Origin: Rachycentron canadum
Taxonomy: Eukaryota > Chordata > Actinopteri > Carangiformes > Rachycentridae
Direction: 5' to 3'
Length of the DNA: 64,000 nt
Assembly (NCBI GenBank): GCA_038496675.1
Contig: CM076651.1
Coordinates: forward strand, 11,174,100 to 11,238,099
The translations under genes and the position numbers were made by a program. A model generated the notes under the pieces. The model searched no databases, was not told the origin of the DNA, and was given only the letters and a program-made list of their open reading frames with translations. This document shows positions 62,701-64,000 of the stretch, in pieces (the stretch's first letter is position 1; every line of letters begins with the position of its first letter).

Positions 62701-64000
62701 ATTATTTCCAATCTTTCATGTTCAACAACATTATACATGTACAACATTATACTTGCTAAACATCAAGATGTTAGCGTTTACTTCAGAGCAACACTGTGCT
62801 TTTTAAACATACAGTACTTATTGTTTTTTTAGGACCAAAATAAAAACAAACAAAAGATGAAAGCCTGAACAATTAATGTACATGTGGTGAAATATCTGAC
62901 TCCTGGATTATGTCACTATTCCTTAGTGGCCTCAACCAAAGTTCACGTCAAACAGGTTAAGTGAAAAACATTACATTTTGCTCTACACAATGAAAGTTAT
63001 CTGGTGAAGCCTAATCTGGGTACATTTACAGTTATTATCCATCAGTAATGTGTAATCAAATGTCCAAATAATTCATGGCATAAGAACTATAGCCACCTAA
63101 CAATTAAATTTCACTGTGGTTCATAATCAGATGCTTGCACAGATGACCAATGGGTTCAGCAATTTACAGTACAGTCTCTCCCAGTGTAACGGAGTGAACT
63201 TTATGAGACTGTGGAAAGATCCAGAATATAGTTTATCTGTTTTCATGCTTCCTGATTCAGTTAAATGTCTGACTGATGTCACCTCAGGCCTACCTCGCCT
63301 CCATCATCCCCTTTTGCTCTCTCCACACCTCTCACCATTTCCTGCTCACCATCACTCCCTCAGTCCGTCTCCCTATCTCCCCCTCTCACCATCTTGGCCT
63401 CCTCCGCTGTCAGTCCTTGTCTGACTCTCTGTCATCTGTCCATTCCCCAGTCCATTTCTCCAGATCACTCACCACTTTTAGCCCTGACTGCTTCCATTGA
63501 TCTTCATCTCCTCCCTGTTCCCTGTCTCTCCGTCTCATTTTCCAGAACATTCCTCAAATTCAATTCCCTCCCTGTTGCATCACTTAACTTCATCCATCTC
63601 ATCATTTCTCATCATATCATTTTATCAGCAACGCTCTCTTTCAACGTTCTCAAACATATACACGCAGACAATGTTGTGTTCACACGCAGTGATCCTTTAA
63701 CACCTTAAGGCTTTCCGCTCTGGTGTCTCTCCTCTGAGGGGAGCACTGACATGTAGCATGTATGCTTTCCCTAGGACTTACATAACACACATCTTATATA
63801 ACCAATTACAAAACATGTCTCTTTTTTTCTCTTTTTATGCATTACCATGTTGTTTTCATATTATCAAAATGAGTTTTCTTCCATGTGCCACTGTGAAATT
63901 GTGAACACAGTGAAATGCAGTAAATATTTCCTTTTCTTTTTTTACTTTACAGCACAGTATGCAATGTTTATATTAGGGCTTCTTCATTATGTATGATACA
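62701..64000. other. non-coding stretch to the window end
   Basis: A C/T-rich patch (63290-63560) gives S/P/L-rich open frames in three frames at once, which points to composition and not coding. Confidence 0.6.

Noticed and set aside
63290..63710. Ser/Pro/Leu-rich open frames in three frames
   Set aside because: All three frames are open because of the C/T-rich composition.
1..64000. Search for CRISPR arrays, operons, tRNA genes and bacterial mobile elements
   Set aside because: None seen. No regularly spaced direct repeats and no intact tRNA A-box/B-box pair; the DNA is clearly vertebrate.

Overview
The window looks like teleost fish nuclear DNA: AT-rich, rich in microsatellites, scattered with decayed Tc1/mariner-like and non-LTR (L2/CR1-like and other LINE) copies, with short coding exons bounded by GT-AG introns. 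No prokaryotic or viral genes are seen. One protein-coding gene can be supported, on the + strand from 26881 to 41884: a five-exon, 404-residue non-visual opsin of the Opn5 (neuropsin) group. Its closest match by motif is the Opn5L1/opn7 type. It keeps the Schiff-base lysine (K282), a counterion-type glutamate (E163), the disulfide cysteines (C92/C169) and NPxxY. The E/DRY triplet is replaced by V-C-W, and a second cysteine (C170) follows the disulfide cysteine, the position that gives Opn5L1 its unusual photochemistry.

Layout. 1-11 kb: non-coding, with a decayed Tc1-like transposase (725-1165) and a short copy of a common teleost repeat (9468). 11.0-14.9 kb: a nearly full-length, inactivated L2-type LINE on the - strand, with esterase end, endonuclease, reverse transcriptase and 3' tail. 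15-26.9 kb: non-coding, with a Tc1-like inverted-repeat end (20869) and a transposase C-terminal scrap (25563). 26.9-41.9 kb: the opsin. Its 12.2-kb intron 3 holds a second, 5'-truncated L2 copy (33736-35018, + strand), two other repeats, perfect short hairpins and a 341-N assembly gap. 42-64 kb: non-coding, with LINE scraps, a 40-nt piece of the 18S rRNA 3' end, a Tc1-like end and long simple repeats.

The clearest oddity is technical. Directly right of the gap, 40279-40351 is a library adapter joined to the Tn5 mosaic end, so those bases are not genomic. The main biological interest is the opsin. The two L2 copies form ~1.28-kb inverted repeats around exons 1-3, and three perfect 15-22 bp hairpins with 3-6 nt loops stand out. 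I did not find a convincing new multi-gene system.
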